Program-made: the position numbers and the translations under genes
Assembly (NCBI GenBank): GCA_020746105.1
Contig: CM036617.1
Coordinates: forward strand, 34,439,898 to 34,503,897
Reading direction: 5' to 3'
DNA from: Trogon surrucura
Taxonomy: Eukaryota; Chordata; Aves; Trogoniformes; Trogonidae
Length of the DNA: 64,000 bases
Notes under the pieces: model-generated
Told to the model about the DNA's origin: nothing
Database searches by the model: none
What the model saw: the letters and a program-made list of their open reading frames with translations, nothing else
Shown: piece by piece, positions 1-13,559 of the stretch
Numbering within the stretch: the first letter of the stretch is position 1
How the letters are laid out: every line of letters starts with the position of its first letter

Positions 1-150
1 TTGTTTACGCTAAAGTCCATTTCTCACCTGCTAGAAGATAGGGCTTTGAGCAACCTGGTCTAGTGTAAGTTGTCCCTGCCCACGGCAGGAAGGTGGGAGC
101 TAGATGATCCTTACGGTCCCTTGCAACCCAAACTATTCTATGATTCTCTG
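1..150 (+). repeat. CR1 LINE 3' tail at the window edge
   Basis: GAGCAACCTGGTCTAGTG, then GGAGCTAGATGATCC and ACTATTCTATGATTCT match the CR1 3' UTR. Its 5' part may continue outside the window. Confidence 0.8.
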
Positions 151-2060
151 GTCAGCAGGTGAGGGTGGCTCAAACAACTCAGACCTACCTCTCCAACTGA
201 GCATGCTCCACATAAATATGTCTGCCCTGTGATGCCATAGGGCTGCTGGGTCTTCTGTATCTCTTGTGGTGAAGAAAGTGAGCCGGAAAATTCAACATGT
301 CTGTCTCTTACCTACACAACTCCAGTGTGTCAAAATGCAAATGGAATCTCTGCCAGCCCTTTCCCTTCCTATTGGTTTTCCAAGAAATGTATTGGGTGAT
401 CTGTGGCACTTGAGTATTTGGAGGTTTTCGGTGGTCAGATCATAGCAAAATGAGGCATCTTCAGCAACCTGACTGGAACAAACTGACCTTTGTGCAGCTG
501 GGACTCAAACCCTAAGCAGTAATTTATTTATTTTGCTGATATGGGCTGTGAGTATCAGAGGAGAGTCAGTGCAAAAGGAGCTGGCCTTTCACTCATAACA
601 CAACTTTTGAAATCACCATTCTAATCTGTTTTCCTTCAGGTCAGTCTTGAGATAAACCTGAGCACTACTGAAGCCCAGGCAACAGTACCAATATGCTGTG
701 GACAGAAGGGGCAACTACAGCATTCATCCCCAGACAGATCCATGCTGGTGGACTATAGAGCATGTATGATGGTGACTACCACCAGCTGAAGTGGAAGAGC
801 CACACAGCAGGTTTGCAAGCCTCCAGGAGGTTCTCTGAGCCATGACCTAAGGGCAAAGGAGGTGGCACAGAGACTGCAGCACGCATGTGGCTAATGGTGA
901 CAGGGATGAGTAATTACTGACTCACCAGCTTTCATTGTTTTTCAGTTTGGTTTTGGGAGGGTGTTTGTCTGCCAGGCTGAGAGTGTGAGAGATCCAAATC
1001 CTGTGTTTCTCCATGGGGTCTGAGAACCAGCAAGGTGTTGGTTCATTTCGTTTCACTTCTGAGTTTCTCGGCCCAAACTGAAAAGGACCACCAAAAGACA
1101 GGCATATTTCAGAGTTTCCAGAGTGTCAAAGTTGACACTACTGCATTTCACTCCATTTCTGATTCAAAAGGTGATTATGTTTCAGAATAGTTCTCAGGCA
1201 CAAGAAAGTTAAGTTTGAGACTTTTAAAAAATAAATATGTAGTTAAAATTGTTCTGGTACAATCCAGCTTTTAATTCTGGAGAGGACATGGAAGAAGGGG
1301 ACGAAAGGAGAGGACAATGAATTTGTAATCTGGCTTCTAGTGGGGTGTAAATTTACCACCCAGACTCCCACCCATTACACCACAGACAGGAAACCAGCTG
1401 GTGGAGGGAGCAGTGAATTTGTTGTTCCTCCTTGCACAATGACTATGTGTGTTATTTATTTCACAGGCCTAACCATGACTGGTATAATTTTTAAATCTTG
1501 CCTCTTGCCTTTTTATGTTTTCAGATCAGCTATGCATTTCATCAGCCTCCTGCCCACCAGCAATCATAAAATATGAGCCTTTGTGGGAAAACAGAGACAT
1601 AGAAAGAGTTTCTTATGAAATGGTGGCTGGGATTGTTCCAGACACCTCCGGCCAGCTGCTCTCCAGGCAGCAGCTTTGTGATACAAGGGACAGTAAACAT
1701 CAGCTTCGGAAAGTCAGATGGTTGGGCTTTTTGGCTTCAGGCCCACTGAACATGTTCTCCTGACTACTGAGGCATGGCTCGGGAAGTAAAAGGGCTCTTT
1801 AGTGCTGATATCTTTGGACGCTGCTGTGCAATATAGCTGGAACCAGTCCAAGGTATTCCTACCTGCTTTGCATCTTAGGTTGCAAAGCAAATCCAAACAC
1901 ATTACTCTTTTCCTGGTGCTTGGTTTTCATTAAAGGATCTCCTGCTATTAATTCTTCCCTGTCCAACCTTTAGCAATGTCATATCACCAGGTTGCTGCAT
2001 TGCCTGTGATAACTAGAACTAGATGATATCACTTGTGGAGTGGCAGAGATGGCAAAATCC

Positions 2061-2082
2061 TTTTTTTTTTTTTTTTTTTTTT
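2061..2082. repeat. Poly-T tract (22 T)
   Basis: Uninterrupted homopolymer. No processed-gene sequence was recognised next to it. Confidence 0.9.
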
Positions 2083-2319
2083 CCCAGTCTGCAATACAGA
2101 AACTGTACCCATTTGCATAACTTCTACTTACAGAATTCTGCATCTTGTGCTTTCCTCCTGACTGTAATCAGGCAGGTCAGAAGAAGACAAGATTCACATG
2201 AAAGGTGCTTTACATGGGTGAGGCAGGACTCTCATATCCTTGAGAACCTTACACTTGAACTATAGGAAAGGGATCGATGCAGACAAAAAGGTGATTGTCT
2301 CCTATTTACAGAGAAAATA

Positions 2320-2700
2320 AACAGACTGGGATCCTTCAGTCTGGAAAAGAAGAATGAGGTGAAACCTAAAATCAAGAAGCTTTCTAGACAGGTCAGAAAG
2401 CGTGCAATTGCTCACTGCAGGAAAGGAGTAAGGGGCATGGAATTGAATGATCAGGCAGAACATCTCAAGCAAACTAAAGGGAACAGTTTCCCCCAGCCTC
2501 TTTTCAGGGAAAAGAGTTACTGCAGTAAATTTTTCACTGCCATAAATTCACCACCATAAACTTTTGGAATGCTAAAAGTACAAACAGGTTAGCGAAAAAG
2601 ACCATGAACATTGGACCTGAGAGGATAAGGTAGACTCATTGTGGAGAATAGCTCCAGAAGTCTCTAACACAATTATTTTATTAGAGGTTGGGTAGATCCC
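2320..2700 (+). repeat. Possible very old CR1-like remnant
   Basis: GACTGGGATCCTTCAGTCTGG followed by AAAAGAAGAATGAGG resembles the CR1 region encoding [10 protein letters not shown]. Downstream similarity is weak, so this is tentative. Confidence 0.25.
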
Positions 2701-4654
2701 TTCTCCTTCTTTCTTTTCTTTTCAGCAGCTGCTACCGATAAGTGTCAAAGACATGATTTTGTCTTGATGGCCTTTTGATTTGAACCAGTGCAGCCACTCT
2801 TATGTGATTTAATGGACTGGCTCCCTTTGGAACAATTCCAAAGTCTTCAATGAATTTGAAGCAGAAATTATTTCCTACGTGTTTGACAATTCCTTCTTTG
2901 TTTCCATTTTTGGCATTTCCTAAGGCTTAAAAGCTGCTCTTAGCCTCTGAACTTTTCCTTTGAGTTCATGTCTTGGTTCTCTCAGTTGTGCTCAGCATAA
3001 CATTAAGACAAACATTAAAAAAATAATGGAAGAAAAATATCTACCATGGTATTTTATTAAATCATCAAAACAAATAATGCCAAATGAAAGGCTGAAACTC
3101 CCAGATATCGTAATGATGGAATGAGGATATACTACATTAGTGCCACTCTAGATTTGAGCTTGTTTAAGTATCTGGCAAGAGACAGCAGAGAAGCTGTAAA
3201 TAAAGGGCACATCCCTGTAGCAATTATGGGAAATCCCTGGAAGCACCAGTACAAGGGCTGGGTACCACTAATTGTCCATATGCAACTGAGTTATGTCCCA
3301 GCACCCTGAGGTAGCTTCTTCATCCTCTGGCTGTTTCTGTAGAAGAGGGAGGGCCTAGGAAGGCTTCTGGTTCCCCAGCCCAGGTGTGCCCCAAGCCATG
3401 CACTCTTTCCCAACGGGGCACAGGCACTCACAACCTTCTCCCTCTCTCCACTCTCCCATCCCAGCTTCCAATTAAAGGAAACCTTGAGTGTGAGGGTGCC
3501 AGCAGATCTTTGTGCCTCTGCTCACCAGCCTTTCTTACACCGAGGCCCTAATTGTCACAAATACCATAAACTCTTTGGGGCAGGTGCTGTCTTGCACCTT
3601 CTCACTGATACCGCCTACAAGGGCCCAGATGTAATTTGGACATCTTATCCAATGTAAAGAACAAAAACCTCCTGCCTATCTCAAAAGTGTCTCCACCCTC
3701 TATTATGAAAAGAGATATAACTGTCCTCTATGACCACAGGAAGAAACGATATGGCTGAGGATGAGGGTAACATGTGCACTACTGATCCTCTCTGGTCCTC
3801 GCTGGAACAACAAGACGAGGTGCCTGTCATCATGCTTGCTTCAGCATGAGGAGGATGTACAGTCTTGTGAGTCTGTGCCATGGTGTGCAAGGCAGCTGGC
3901 AACTTCTTAGTCATCAGGACCTTGCTTCCCAGTTCTTCCAGGCTGCAACTCCTCCTGAGGAAGAAATCTAGCAAAGCGGAGCAAGGATGTTAAACACTGC
4001 ATTATCATCTCTTGGAAAAAGTGATCTGTCAAGGCTAATGCAGTCCACAAACTGAGCGTTCAGCAGTATCCTGTACAATTTATCAAGAACTACAGTACAA
4101 GCCCAGTCCTTCATCTGTTTCCTGAAAATGACCTGGAGAGTCCTTCCTCCTAGCTGCTGTCCTGCATTAAAATCAAGTCCTGTGATTGTAAGGAGAGCCT
4201 TTGCAAAGCTGGAGCAGCAATTAAGCCAGGGTATCTAATCTCACCTTGACTTGCTCTTTCACAATAGCCCTTTCTTATGATATTTAACATTGGTAGAAGG
4301 GACTATTTATTGAGAGCCACCAACGGCCTGGCTCAAAAGAGACTGCAGCTTCCATTTTCATTTCTTGAAAGGAACATCAAAAAGACAAAGAAAGTTGATG
4401 GAATAATTAAAAATAAAGATGGACTGAACTTCTTCTGTGAGGGAATTGAGACTGCCCTTTTCACTTCTACCTACCCTCAGTCCCATGCCAATGGAGTAGC
4501 TTGCTGCACAGCCCCAAAATCCAAAATGGAGCGGTACTGAGCCCTGTTAGAATTCAGCAGAGCTGAACCTCTGGGTTATGCCTTAGAAACAACTTGCATG
4601 ACTATTCTGTCTTCCATGTAGTTTCATCTTCCCTGGAAACTCATGGCACCTGAT

Positions 4655-4803
4655 TAAGTTACCATCCCTGGAAGTGTTTAAAACAGCGGTATATGTTGTG
4701 CTGAGGGATGTAGTTTAGTGATGTTGATAGGAATAGGACAAAGGTTGCACTCAATTACCTTAAAGATCTCTTCCAACTGAAACTGTTCTATGATTCTATG
4801 ATT
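4655..4803 (+). repeat. CR1 LINE 3' tail
   Basis: CCATCCCTGGAAGTGTTTAA, ATCTCTTCCAACTGAAAC and the double ATTCTATG tail identify the last 150 bases of a CR1. Confidence 0.85.
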
Positions 4804-7800
4804 CCAGATAGACTTCTCTGATTCTCTCTCCAAAGGATATTTGATAAAATGAAATCTGGAAGATAGAACCATTGCAAAGAACTGATGATTCTTTGGAATC
4901 TGGGAATGTGTGGTTTTATGTATGTATTTACATCAGTGTAGACAACTGCATTATCTCTATCACTGGTGCAGTCTTGAAGTTTAATTCTTGTCCATAGATA
5001 GAAATGATAATCCTGTTCTGAGACTCAATGTGTCAGTGGCAAATTTTCCATTGATATTAATGAACTTTGTGCCACTCCTAGGAGATCATTCCAGGATGCA
5101 GCTACCCATCCATCTCTTAACCACCCAATTACCATACTGACCAACTCTCAGAGATTCCAGCTCTGCCACTATGTTATCTGGCCTTCTGAGGTTTGATTTA
5201 CATTCAGAAGTTTAAGACTTTCACCTGGCTGGCTGGTTTTCCTCTGGCTCTAAACACGCTATTTAGCTTATCCTGCAGCCTAGCTTGTCACAGGAGAAAA
5301 TCCTCTTTTGTTGAATTATTATATCAACCAGACGCTCTTTGCAGTATGCTGATGCTCGTCCAGAATCTGAATGGACCTGAGCCAAGCTGAACAATTCCAG
5401 GAGGGAGCTGGTCATTACAAAGCAGCTCTAGCTGAGAGATTAAATATTAGATGGGCACTTACATTTGGGAGATTAATGGCAGTGCTTCAGAATGGGTGTC
5501 CTTTTTGCCCATGCACTTGCCACCAGTAATGTCAGAAAGTACATCACACACTAGCACTATCTACCAGTAAGAATTTCTGTCACGCCACCAAGGCCATTTT
5601 AAAATGAAAAATATTGCTAGTGTTATCTCCTGTAGCCAGTGCTTGTACTTGCACAGGGAGTTTGAGGCTGTGTGTAAGCTGTTGCTAATCCTTTGATAGC
5701 TCCTGGTCACTTCTCTCCTGTTGCTGTATTTCCAGCTAAGTGTGGTGATGAAAAGTTATTTGCTGTTATGGGGAACAATTCCCCCAATTTCTGAATCTCT
5801 GCAAGCTCAGGGATAAACCTTTGATTGCATAGATGTTCTGAAACTCCCTGGTAATTCTTCTATCAGCTTCTGAGCCAGCTCTCTCCTGTATGATTAAGTA
5901 AGCCTGGCAAGCACATCTTGACCAATGAGCATGAAGATGGGGCTAGGACCATGCTCCTTTCAGATGTCCTCACCCTATGAGCAAGAGGAGAATGGGGAGA
6001 AGGGTGATTCTGAGAGGCATTTGTGCCTGTGGAAGGGTGATAAGTGCTCCAGGACTGAGCTGTTCTGGGCAGCTACCCGGGGTGGCAGTACTGGAAGGAG
6101 CAGCTTTTATGTTACGTAGCTTTTGTTTTGCTCACCCAGCTGCACAGGCACAGTGGTTTGAGTTACCATCAGCTGGTGGTGCATTGAACGGATTGGGTCG
6201 TATTTGCTTGACTTGTTGTTTTACAAAAATGGTGCAGTTTTAGTATGTAAGTGCATGACTAGGGAAGGTGGTATCTTTGCTTGTTCTTTATTGCATATGT
6301 CAGTGTTTGGACTGCTTCTTCCACAGATACACCACCACATTTGTCCCAGGGTATCAGAGCCAGCATGAAGATATTGGCCCTACTTCCGAGAGAAGAGGAA
6401 CCAACCCGTATCATTTTAACTGACATTGCATCTTGGAAAATAAGCACAGAAATGTCCATGGGGAGAGTAAGAGGAGAGATATAATTTTATATTTAGATTT
6501 CATAAACGCACACGCATATGTATTTTACTTGACTTAGACATATAAACAAACATGTCAGGACACACCTGAATCGTGTGCACTTATAAACTCAGGCATGCAC
6601 GTGCATCCATTGCCACTCATACACATAGGTATATGTATGCAGGTATATCCTCATATACATACACAACCTCTCAATGAACACCATAGTTCTGCCTTGATCT
6701 CTTACAAGGCAGAAGCAACACTTTTAACCTTAAACAGCTGCAAATAAACAGTATACCCTGTTGTGGAACTAATTGTTTCTAATAGTTATGTTTGAGCTGT
6801 GGAACGACTCCATTTTAAGATAGCACTAAAACGAATTACACATATATACTTTTTTTTTTTTAAAAGCCTTTTTTCGTTTTTCTTTTAACTTCAGGACTTT
6901 GGAATATGTTCACCACCTCCTGGGTTCCTTTTGTGGGATAACAGTTCTGCAATTTGTCTAGGTTACAAATTGGTTTGCTTTGCAGGTTTGTAGCTTGAAC
7001 CAGAACTGCTAGTGGGAAACTCAAATGAACAAAATGAAAGAGACCCTTCAGACTCCACCTGAATTTATAGCACAGATTGTCAGTGCCACCTAGAAAACAG
7101 AATGAGATCAAACATTAATCCATCTATGTCTGCAGGATGCTATGGAATCCAGCTTGGCCAAAAACGGACACACCAGCCTCTCTTAAGTACGAGTTATATT
7201 TCTCATACATCAACAGAACTGGAGGATACAGATTGGCTCTCTCAAGGCATTATGAGGCTTGTATATATGCCTGCATATATTTACTGCATATATGTATTTC
7301 TGTAGTTAAGGTACTGTAGGCATGTTTTTTCTTAATGCAAATTACTTTTAAATCCTCTCAGACTACCTTTAGTGACATGTTTCTTTACAATGCAATTCTG
7401 TGTGTAGAAGCCATTGCTGACCTTCCCTTGCAAACCAAGATGCAATGAATGTGGTGAAAGCTGTACACGTTTCTAAGATCATAATCGGTAGATTTATGAT
7501 TTAATAAACAGCACAGGAAAAAAATGAGCTAAAAAACCCCTCCAGCCCTGTCAATCTGCTGAGAGCACCTAATTGTTCCAGAGCTCAGTCACAGTTTAAT
7601 AAACTCCACCTGGTATTGCCTCACTAGTGCTGCTTTGTACATCTCTATAGGCCAGGATGTCTGAGGTTGATTTTATTGTTCATAGTCTTTTTATGCTCAA
7701 GCTGAAATGAAGGATTTCAAATTCCAGTTTGCAGTGTCCCTGTTTTGTGAAAGGGCCTTGGAATAAGCAAAAATACAAATGAGGCTCACAGTCCTGTGTT

Positions 7801-9350
7801 TTAAACCATTTATTGTCATTACAGTGTATAGTCTCAATTCTGCAACTCTTTACCTGTATACTTAAACATATGCTTAAGACAATTTGTTTTTTCCAAATGT
7901 AACCATGTATTTAAATCTATATCTACATATAAGAGTTTGGCTCAAAATGAAGTTGTAAAGCAAAATGTGATAACTATGTTTTCATGGCAAGTCAGAATGA
8001 AGCTGTAACACAGTTCTAAACAATATGCAAACGGTGACATATATTACAGCTAATGTCATAGACAAAAGGAACATTTCCGGCACAGGAAAAGATTGACGCT
8101 GACAACTAATAGGGGAAAAATACAAAACTCCTAAATCACACCAACAGCACACACAAAAATTGAAACTGTCACCATGGTAAGAGCTCTGGAGAAGAAAATA
8201 CAAAACTCTCTGTCCATTTAGCCAGCATCAGAAAATGAGGCAAAAGTGTGAAATCAAAGAGGAGCATAAATTCATTCCAATTGCTCCCAGATGCCTCAAG
8301 CAGGGAATAGGAGGAGATTAAATCAGCTGTATTGAAAGGGAGGGAATCCAATGCATCCGAAACAGAGCAGGACAAAAGTAAATTGAAGCCTACATTAGCA
8401 GTGCTGAAAAATGGACAGTCTTTTCTAAAGGAGAACTTGATCTGAGTACAAGTAAAATGAGTTCTCTGTTAGATCTAATTTAAGAGGAGAAGGAAGAAAC
8501 TCATGGATAGGCCAAGGAACAAAAAACCTGATCTAACTCTAACAAATGACAGTGAATACTGCAAATGAAAGAATGGCAGGAAGGTCTAAATGAGTAAGAG
8601 GTTAGTGTAGATTCCAGAAAAAAAAACACAGCCTTTTTCAGCCATTTCATTACACCTAACACAGTGCCTGTGGCTTGTTGTTTCCTCCTCTTTATGAGCT
8701 TCATATTTACACCAGTTTGATGTTAAGTTTTGCATATACAGCTGCTACAGGAGCTGAACAGGTAAAACTAGGAGAAATGTGACACAAGTCACCATTTTCT
8801 TCTTCAGTCAAAAGTCTGCCAAAGAAGTGCTGGATATCCTATTGCTTCACATGTTTACTACACCGGACACAAAATAGACAGCTGTGTACAAGCACGCCCT
8901 GGCAAAGGAGTGGAGGGGGTAACCTCAGCTACCCTTTCAGCCTCCAAGCTTTGATGATTCATATTTTGCAACACCAGCTTTGCTTATGAATAGAAGCAGG
9001 TTTAGCAAGTGAAACCAGTTAGCCTTTAAACACAAACTAAACGGCTGCCTCCTAACAAAAAGGAAGAGCTGGAAGTCAAAGAGCAAATCCCTCTTGCTGT
9101 GAAATGCTTTCCAGAGATTAATTTCACATGTAGGACCAGTAGCACTCACAGCAGGAAGGCAGAATGAGTCATGTGAGGATGTCGGGAATTGGGATGCGAA
9201 AGCATTGCAAAAGTACTCATAACATAAATTGCTTACCCGTCCTTTGTTCTTCAGGGATGTCTTTGGCACCGTACCCTGTTCCAAGGAAAGGGGAAAACCA
9301 GGAGGGTGCTAGACTGAAGGCTAATACTAGCACTTTTACCATCATGAAAG

Positions 9351-10128
9351 TGTCCTGGGTTTAGCTAAAAACCCAGTTCCGTTTAGTGATTTTTACTTTC
9401 CATTTTAGCGCTTTCTAAAAGCCTGCACTTTCTGAAGTTAGCTTCTGCTACTTCTACTGCAAAGTGTGTGCTACTGGCAGTGATAACACCTGATGTTTAC
9501 AGTTACCGCCTGGGACTGGGATGCAGAAAGCCTCTTGCTTACACTTATTCCTATAGTGACCAAGGCCACTGCTGGCTCTTGTGTGTCACGCTGGGGGTGC
9601 CAGGTAGTAAGAGGGTCACAAGGAAGTAAAAGGTTGTACCTCCGGGGGTTAATAGATAGGACAGGTGACCAGCGAGAGTATTCCATTCCATATACGTGAG
9701 TGATCATGAGAGTTTCGTCCCTTTTCTGCAACGACTGGTGTCTGGTTGCTTATGGGAGGACTCTGTGCAATCTCCTGCTTTTGAACTGGATCCTGAGGTC
9801 CCAAATCCATCTCCCTGTATCCAGCTCCCCACTGCCACTGAGCCTGGGGCTTCCCCAGTGCCTCCTGCTCTGCAGCACCAGTGGGGATTGATATCGGGAG
9901 AGGGAATCGGGTTTGATATCGGGCTATTATCTATAGCTGTATAGAATTCTTTACTTTGATTATTTTGCTATTATTTCTATTATTGTTTCATTAAAGCTGT
10001 TCTAGTTTTTCTTCTCTAACCTGTAAGTCTCTCTGCCTCATTCCCTTTTTCTTTCCTGTTTGGGGGGGAAGAGGGGGTTAGAGGGCATCTATCTGTGTTA
10101 GTGGCCTGCCCAGCCCCAACCCGTGACC
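9351..10128 (+). mobile_element. Solo LTR of an avian endogenous retrovirus (ERVL-like), fossil
   Basis: Starts TGTCCTGGGTTTAGC, a common start of avian LTRs, and ends in a CAGCCCCAACCCGTGACC block. A 5-bp target duplication GAAAG lies on both sides (9346-9350 and 10129-10133). An ATTAAA signal near 9990 followed by a T-rich stretch suits the R region of a + strand LTR. No internal viral sequence is present, so it is a solo LTR left by LTR-LTR recombination. The clear duplication suggests moderate age. ERVL-type is inferred from the 5-bp duplication. Confidence 0.8.
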
Positions 10129-10133
10129 GAAAG

Positions 10134-11399
10134 GCAGCACAATTGTTTCACGCTGAATGCTGTAAAACAAGATAAAGGAGACAAAATTTTTAGAAAGTGG
10201 AACTGCTTCTTCATTGCCCTGTTTCTGTCTGGACTGATTTGTTGGAGAAGAGATGAGACAGAAAAAACACTATTCTGGTCAGATGGGTGCCTACCTATTT
10301 TCAGAGTCCTTTGCACTATTCTACATGATAGGGTGCAAGGCAAAAGATGTCCGCATATCTTGGAAATGACAAGAATTACAAAAACCGTTTCATCCAGTTT
10401 ATGTTTAGTTTGGTCCTGCCTTAGCATTTATATTGCTGTCAGTTCAGCTGAGGGAAAGGGGGCACTGAAGAAGGAGGGGTTTGCCTGACTCCATCTCAGA
10501 GCAAGAGCACACATTCTCAGAAGAGCTTAGACTAGTTGCTATTTCACAGGGCCTTTTATTCCTGAACATCACCTGTCCAGGTGAGTCTACTTCTCTTACC
10601 TTGCAGAGAAAAACCTCTGGAACCTGGGACTCTTCCCATCACATTTCCCTGGATTGGATAGGTGAAATTGTGTCTTTTAGGGAATAGATACAAGGATCAT
10701 TTCCAGCTGCTTACATCTATTTTTTTGGTGTTCCTAAGGATTCATGGTGTCATGTCCTTTTTTTCTTTCACTCTTTTTTATTCTGTTTGTGGGTAGGAAA
10801 AAGCATAGACATAGATATGTTTCCTAAAAGATGCCTTTATTGAACAAGGCACCACCTACCAAATGCTAATTCACAAATCACAAAGTCCAACATTCCTCTC
10901 CAGTGTTATCTCAGCACAGATCCTGATACACACATGACATAATATCAGATCAACTTTTCCAGGGAAAGGGAGAGTGATTATTTTTATTGATGTGATAGGT
11001 AACCCACCTTGTTGTGAATCAACGAAATCAGGGCAAAGAAAATCTGTATCAGCACAGTTTATTCTCCTCCTTCAATAATGCATATTCCTCATCTGATTTT
11101 GCTGCTTCCTGTGAAGCAATTTCTTTAGTCCAAAGTCTTCCCTGATTCAGAGTAAACAGTGTCCTGCTAAGCTTTGGAAAACATGGAGATGTCTCATTGT
11201 GGTGGAGGTCAGAGAGTTCACTTCGTATATATGAGTGCAACCCAGTGTTTTGTTCCTCTAGCAGAGAGAGTGGAGTCAATCATGAGAGTAATGCAAAAGC
11301 CAAATGGGCCCCTTCCTCCCCTCCCCACCCCAGTGGCTGTCATCCATCCCAGGGCAGAGTCGGGGAGAAATGCTTCCCACGTGATTCAGTAATATCTAA
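10134..11399. other. Intergenic DNA between the LTR and the PHF7-like island
   Basis: No exon or transposon signature was recognised. A 121-codon frame at 10123 begins inside the LTR end and faces an overlapping 109-codon frame on the other strand, so neither is believed. Confidence 0.5.
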
Positions 11400-11632
11400 C
11401 ATCGGTCTGTACTGGGATGAGTGGCTGGACTCCATGGGGACCAGGGGGTTCTGGTGGACAGCAGGATGACCATGAGCCAGCAACGTGCCCTCGTGGCCAA
11501 GAAGGCCAATGGCATCATGGGGTGTATGAGAAGGGGTGTGGCTACTAGCAGGTCGAGAGAGGTTCTCCTCCTGCCTCTCTACTCTACCCTGGTGAGGCCA
11601 TATCTGGAATATTGGCTCCAGTTCTGGGCCCC
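11400..11632 (+). repeat. CR1 LINE fragment at the left edge of the tandem unit
   Basis: Encodes the end of CR1 ORF2 ([19 protein letters not shown], then [20 protein letters not shown]). It shares the unusual GGCTACTAGCAGG and CTCCTGCCTCTCTACTCT variants with the CR1 copies at 12879 and 22068, so all three are one sublineage. It is cut at TTCTGGGCCCC. Confidence 0.85.
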
Positions 11633-12878
11633 GTTTATTGCTGGTGATCTTCACTAGCTCTGGGAGATGGCCACAGCCCAACAGGCTGACACCTCCTAGC
11701 ACCTCCCGCACCTCAGGCTTCCTCCTTGGACATCTCCTGTAGCCCTGCATCCTAAGGAGGAGACCTTGCCTGAGAGCGGACTAGGAACCTCCTGGCTGCC
11801 TGGAGGCACGGAGAGAAGGCAGGTACCCCCACCGGCATCCAGAGAGTGACAGCAAGTGAGACGAGACGCGATGCAGGCAGCTGCGGTGTCGGTGTCCTGT
11901 TTTGACTCAGTTAGCAGCTGAGCGGGTTCAGTTGCAAAGTCACACTGAAAACTCTTCACAGAGAGGAATTCTTGGGTTAGCAGCTCAGCTGACACACTGA
12001 GGATCTGCCAGACCCTTGGGAGTTCGAAATGCAACACGAACAAACGCAAACGAAAGCTTTTGCTTCAGCCTGTCAGAAGACACAATCCTCCACTCCTCAT
12101 GCAGGTCACTTGGGATGAGGTGCTTCCAGTGGGCAGCATTTCTTACAGTGTAGTCATCCCACGTCTGATCTCCCAGCCCCAGTTCTCACAGAGAAGTTAC
12201 AAAACCTTCGCTAGGTAAATCTGGAAACCGTATCTCACCACTTTTTGCAACACTACCACTCTGGAGCACGTTACCATCCTCCTCGTCTCACTATTCCCAC
12301 CAGTCTCTCAATGCTCAACATTGTACTGCTGTTATTCTACAAATTCCCGGCCTCTCTTTTGCCCTGAGGAGATAACCACTCGTAACCTCTTTATATTGCA
12401 CGGGTACCGTCGGATGTCTAGCTCAGGCACAGGTCTAACTATACCCAGGACAGAATTGTTCCCAACGAGCAGTTAGGTTTGAAATTTACGGCATCTCTCC
12501 CGAGAGTCGTGTATGCCCCACAGTATTACCAAGCTGGCTTCGTAAAAGCTGTTACCTACCTAAAAGTCTTTCTCTTTAAACCTTTGGCTCTAACAATACT
12601 CCCACACCAACGGGCTGCATACGCTGCAAATAGGAGGGGCAGCATGCAACTAGGACATGCTTCACACCAGATCTTAAATTCTGTATTGCAGGACGCGGTG
12701 GGGCTTGAGCACTAGTTGAAAATCAGTGTTCGGCTTTGGCTAGCAACACTGATCCGTTGCTACAAGCCCCAGTACAGCTCAGCCTCCCCCTCGCTCCCTC
12801 GGTCCCTACCTGGAAGAAGACCCTCCTCATTCTTTCTTCCTGAGGCTCGTCTCCAGAGGGGAAGCGGTGTAGGGGAAA

Positions 12879-13559
12879 GGGACCCGGGGCTCCCGGTGGA
12901 CAGTAGGATGACCACAAACCAGCAACGTGCCCTCATGGCCAAGAAGGTCAACGGCATCCTGCGCTGCATGAGAAGGGGTGTGGCTACTAGCAGGTCGAGA
13001 GAGGTTCTCCTCCTGCCTCTCTACTCTGCCCTGGTGAGGCCACATCTGGAATATTGGCTCCAGTTCTGGGCCCCTCAGCTCAAGAAGGACGGGGAACTGC
13101 TTGAAAGAGTCCAGCGCAGAGCCACAAAGAGGATGAAGGGAGCGGAACATCTCCCTTAGGAGGAAGGGCTGAAGGAGCTGGGTTTCTTTAGCTTGGAGAA
13201 GAGGAGACTGAGGAGTGACTTCGTTAATGTTTATAAATATCTAAGGGGCGAGTGTCAGGAGGATGGAGCCAGGCTCTTCTCAGTGATGTCCAATGATAGG
13301 ACAAGGGGCAACAGGTGGAAGCAGGAGCATAGGAGGTTGCAGAAACATTAGGAAAATCTTTTTCGCTGCAAGGGTGTCAGAGCACTGGGACGGGCTGCCC
13401 AGAGAGGTTGCGGAGTCTCCTTCTCCGGACACATTCAAAATCCGGTGCTGGTGACCTGGCGTTCCTGTGTGACCTACTGCAGGTGGTCCTGCTCTGGAAG
13501 AGGGGTTGGACTAGATGATCTGTCAAGGTCCCTTCCAACCCCGAACATTCTGTGATTCA
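12879..13559 (+). repeat. CR1 LINE, 5'-truncated, with intact 3' end
   Basis: Begins GGGACCCGGGGCTCCCGGTG and runs through the end of ORF2 ([25 protein letters not shown]), then the GGATGGAGCCAGGCTCTTCTC block, the 3' UTR and a TTCTGTGATTC tail. The first 268 bases are part of the duplicated segment. Confidence 0.9.

Larger units (their letters stand above)
151..9345. other. Intergenic DNA, no genes found
   Basis: Apart from the CR1 pieces and poly-T listed separately, this stretch holds only short frames without domains, splice partners or repeats. A T-rich stretch at 6850-6861 and scattered CA/TA-rich sequence at 6500-6670 are low-complexity. Confidence 0.6.

Noticed and set aside
10123-10488. 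A 121-codon frame next to the LTR
   Set aside because: It starts inside the LTR end, is overlapped by an opposite-strand frame and has no recognisable motif.
12479-13159. Frames of 78 and 147 codons conserved in both copies of the tandem unit
   Set aside because: Conservation comes from the recent duplication. The 147-codon frame enters CR1 ORF2, and the 78-codon frame has no known similarity.
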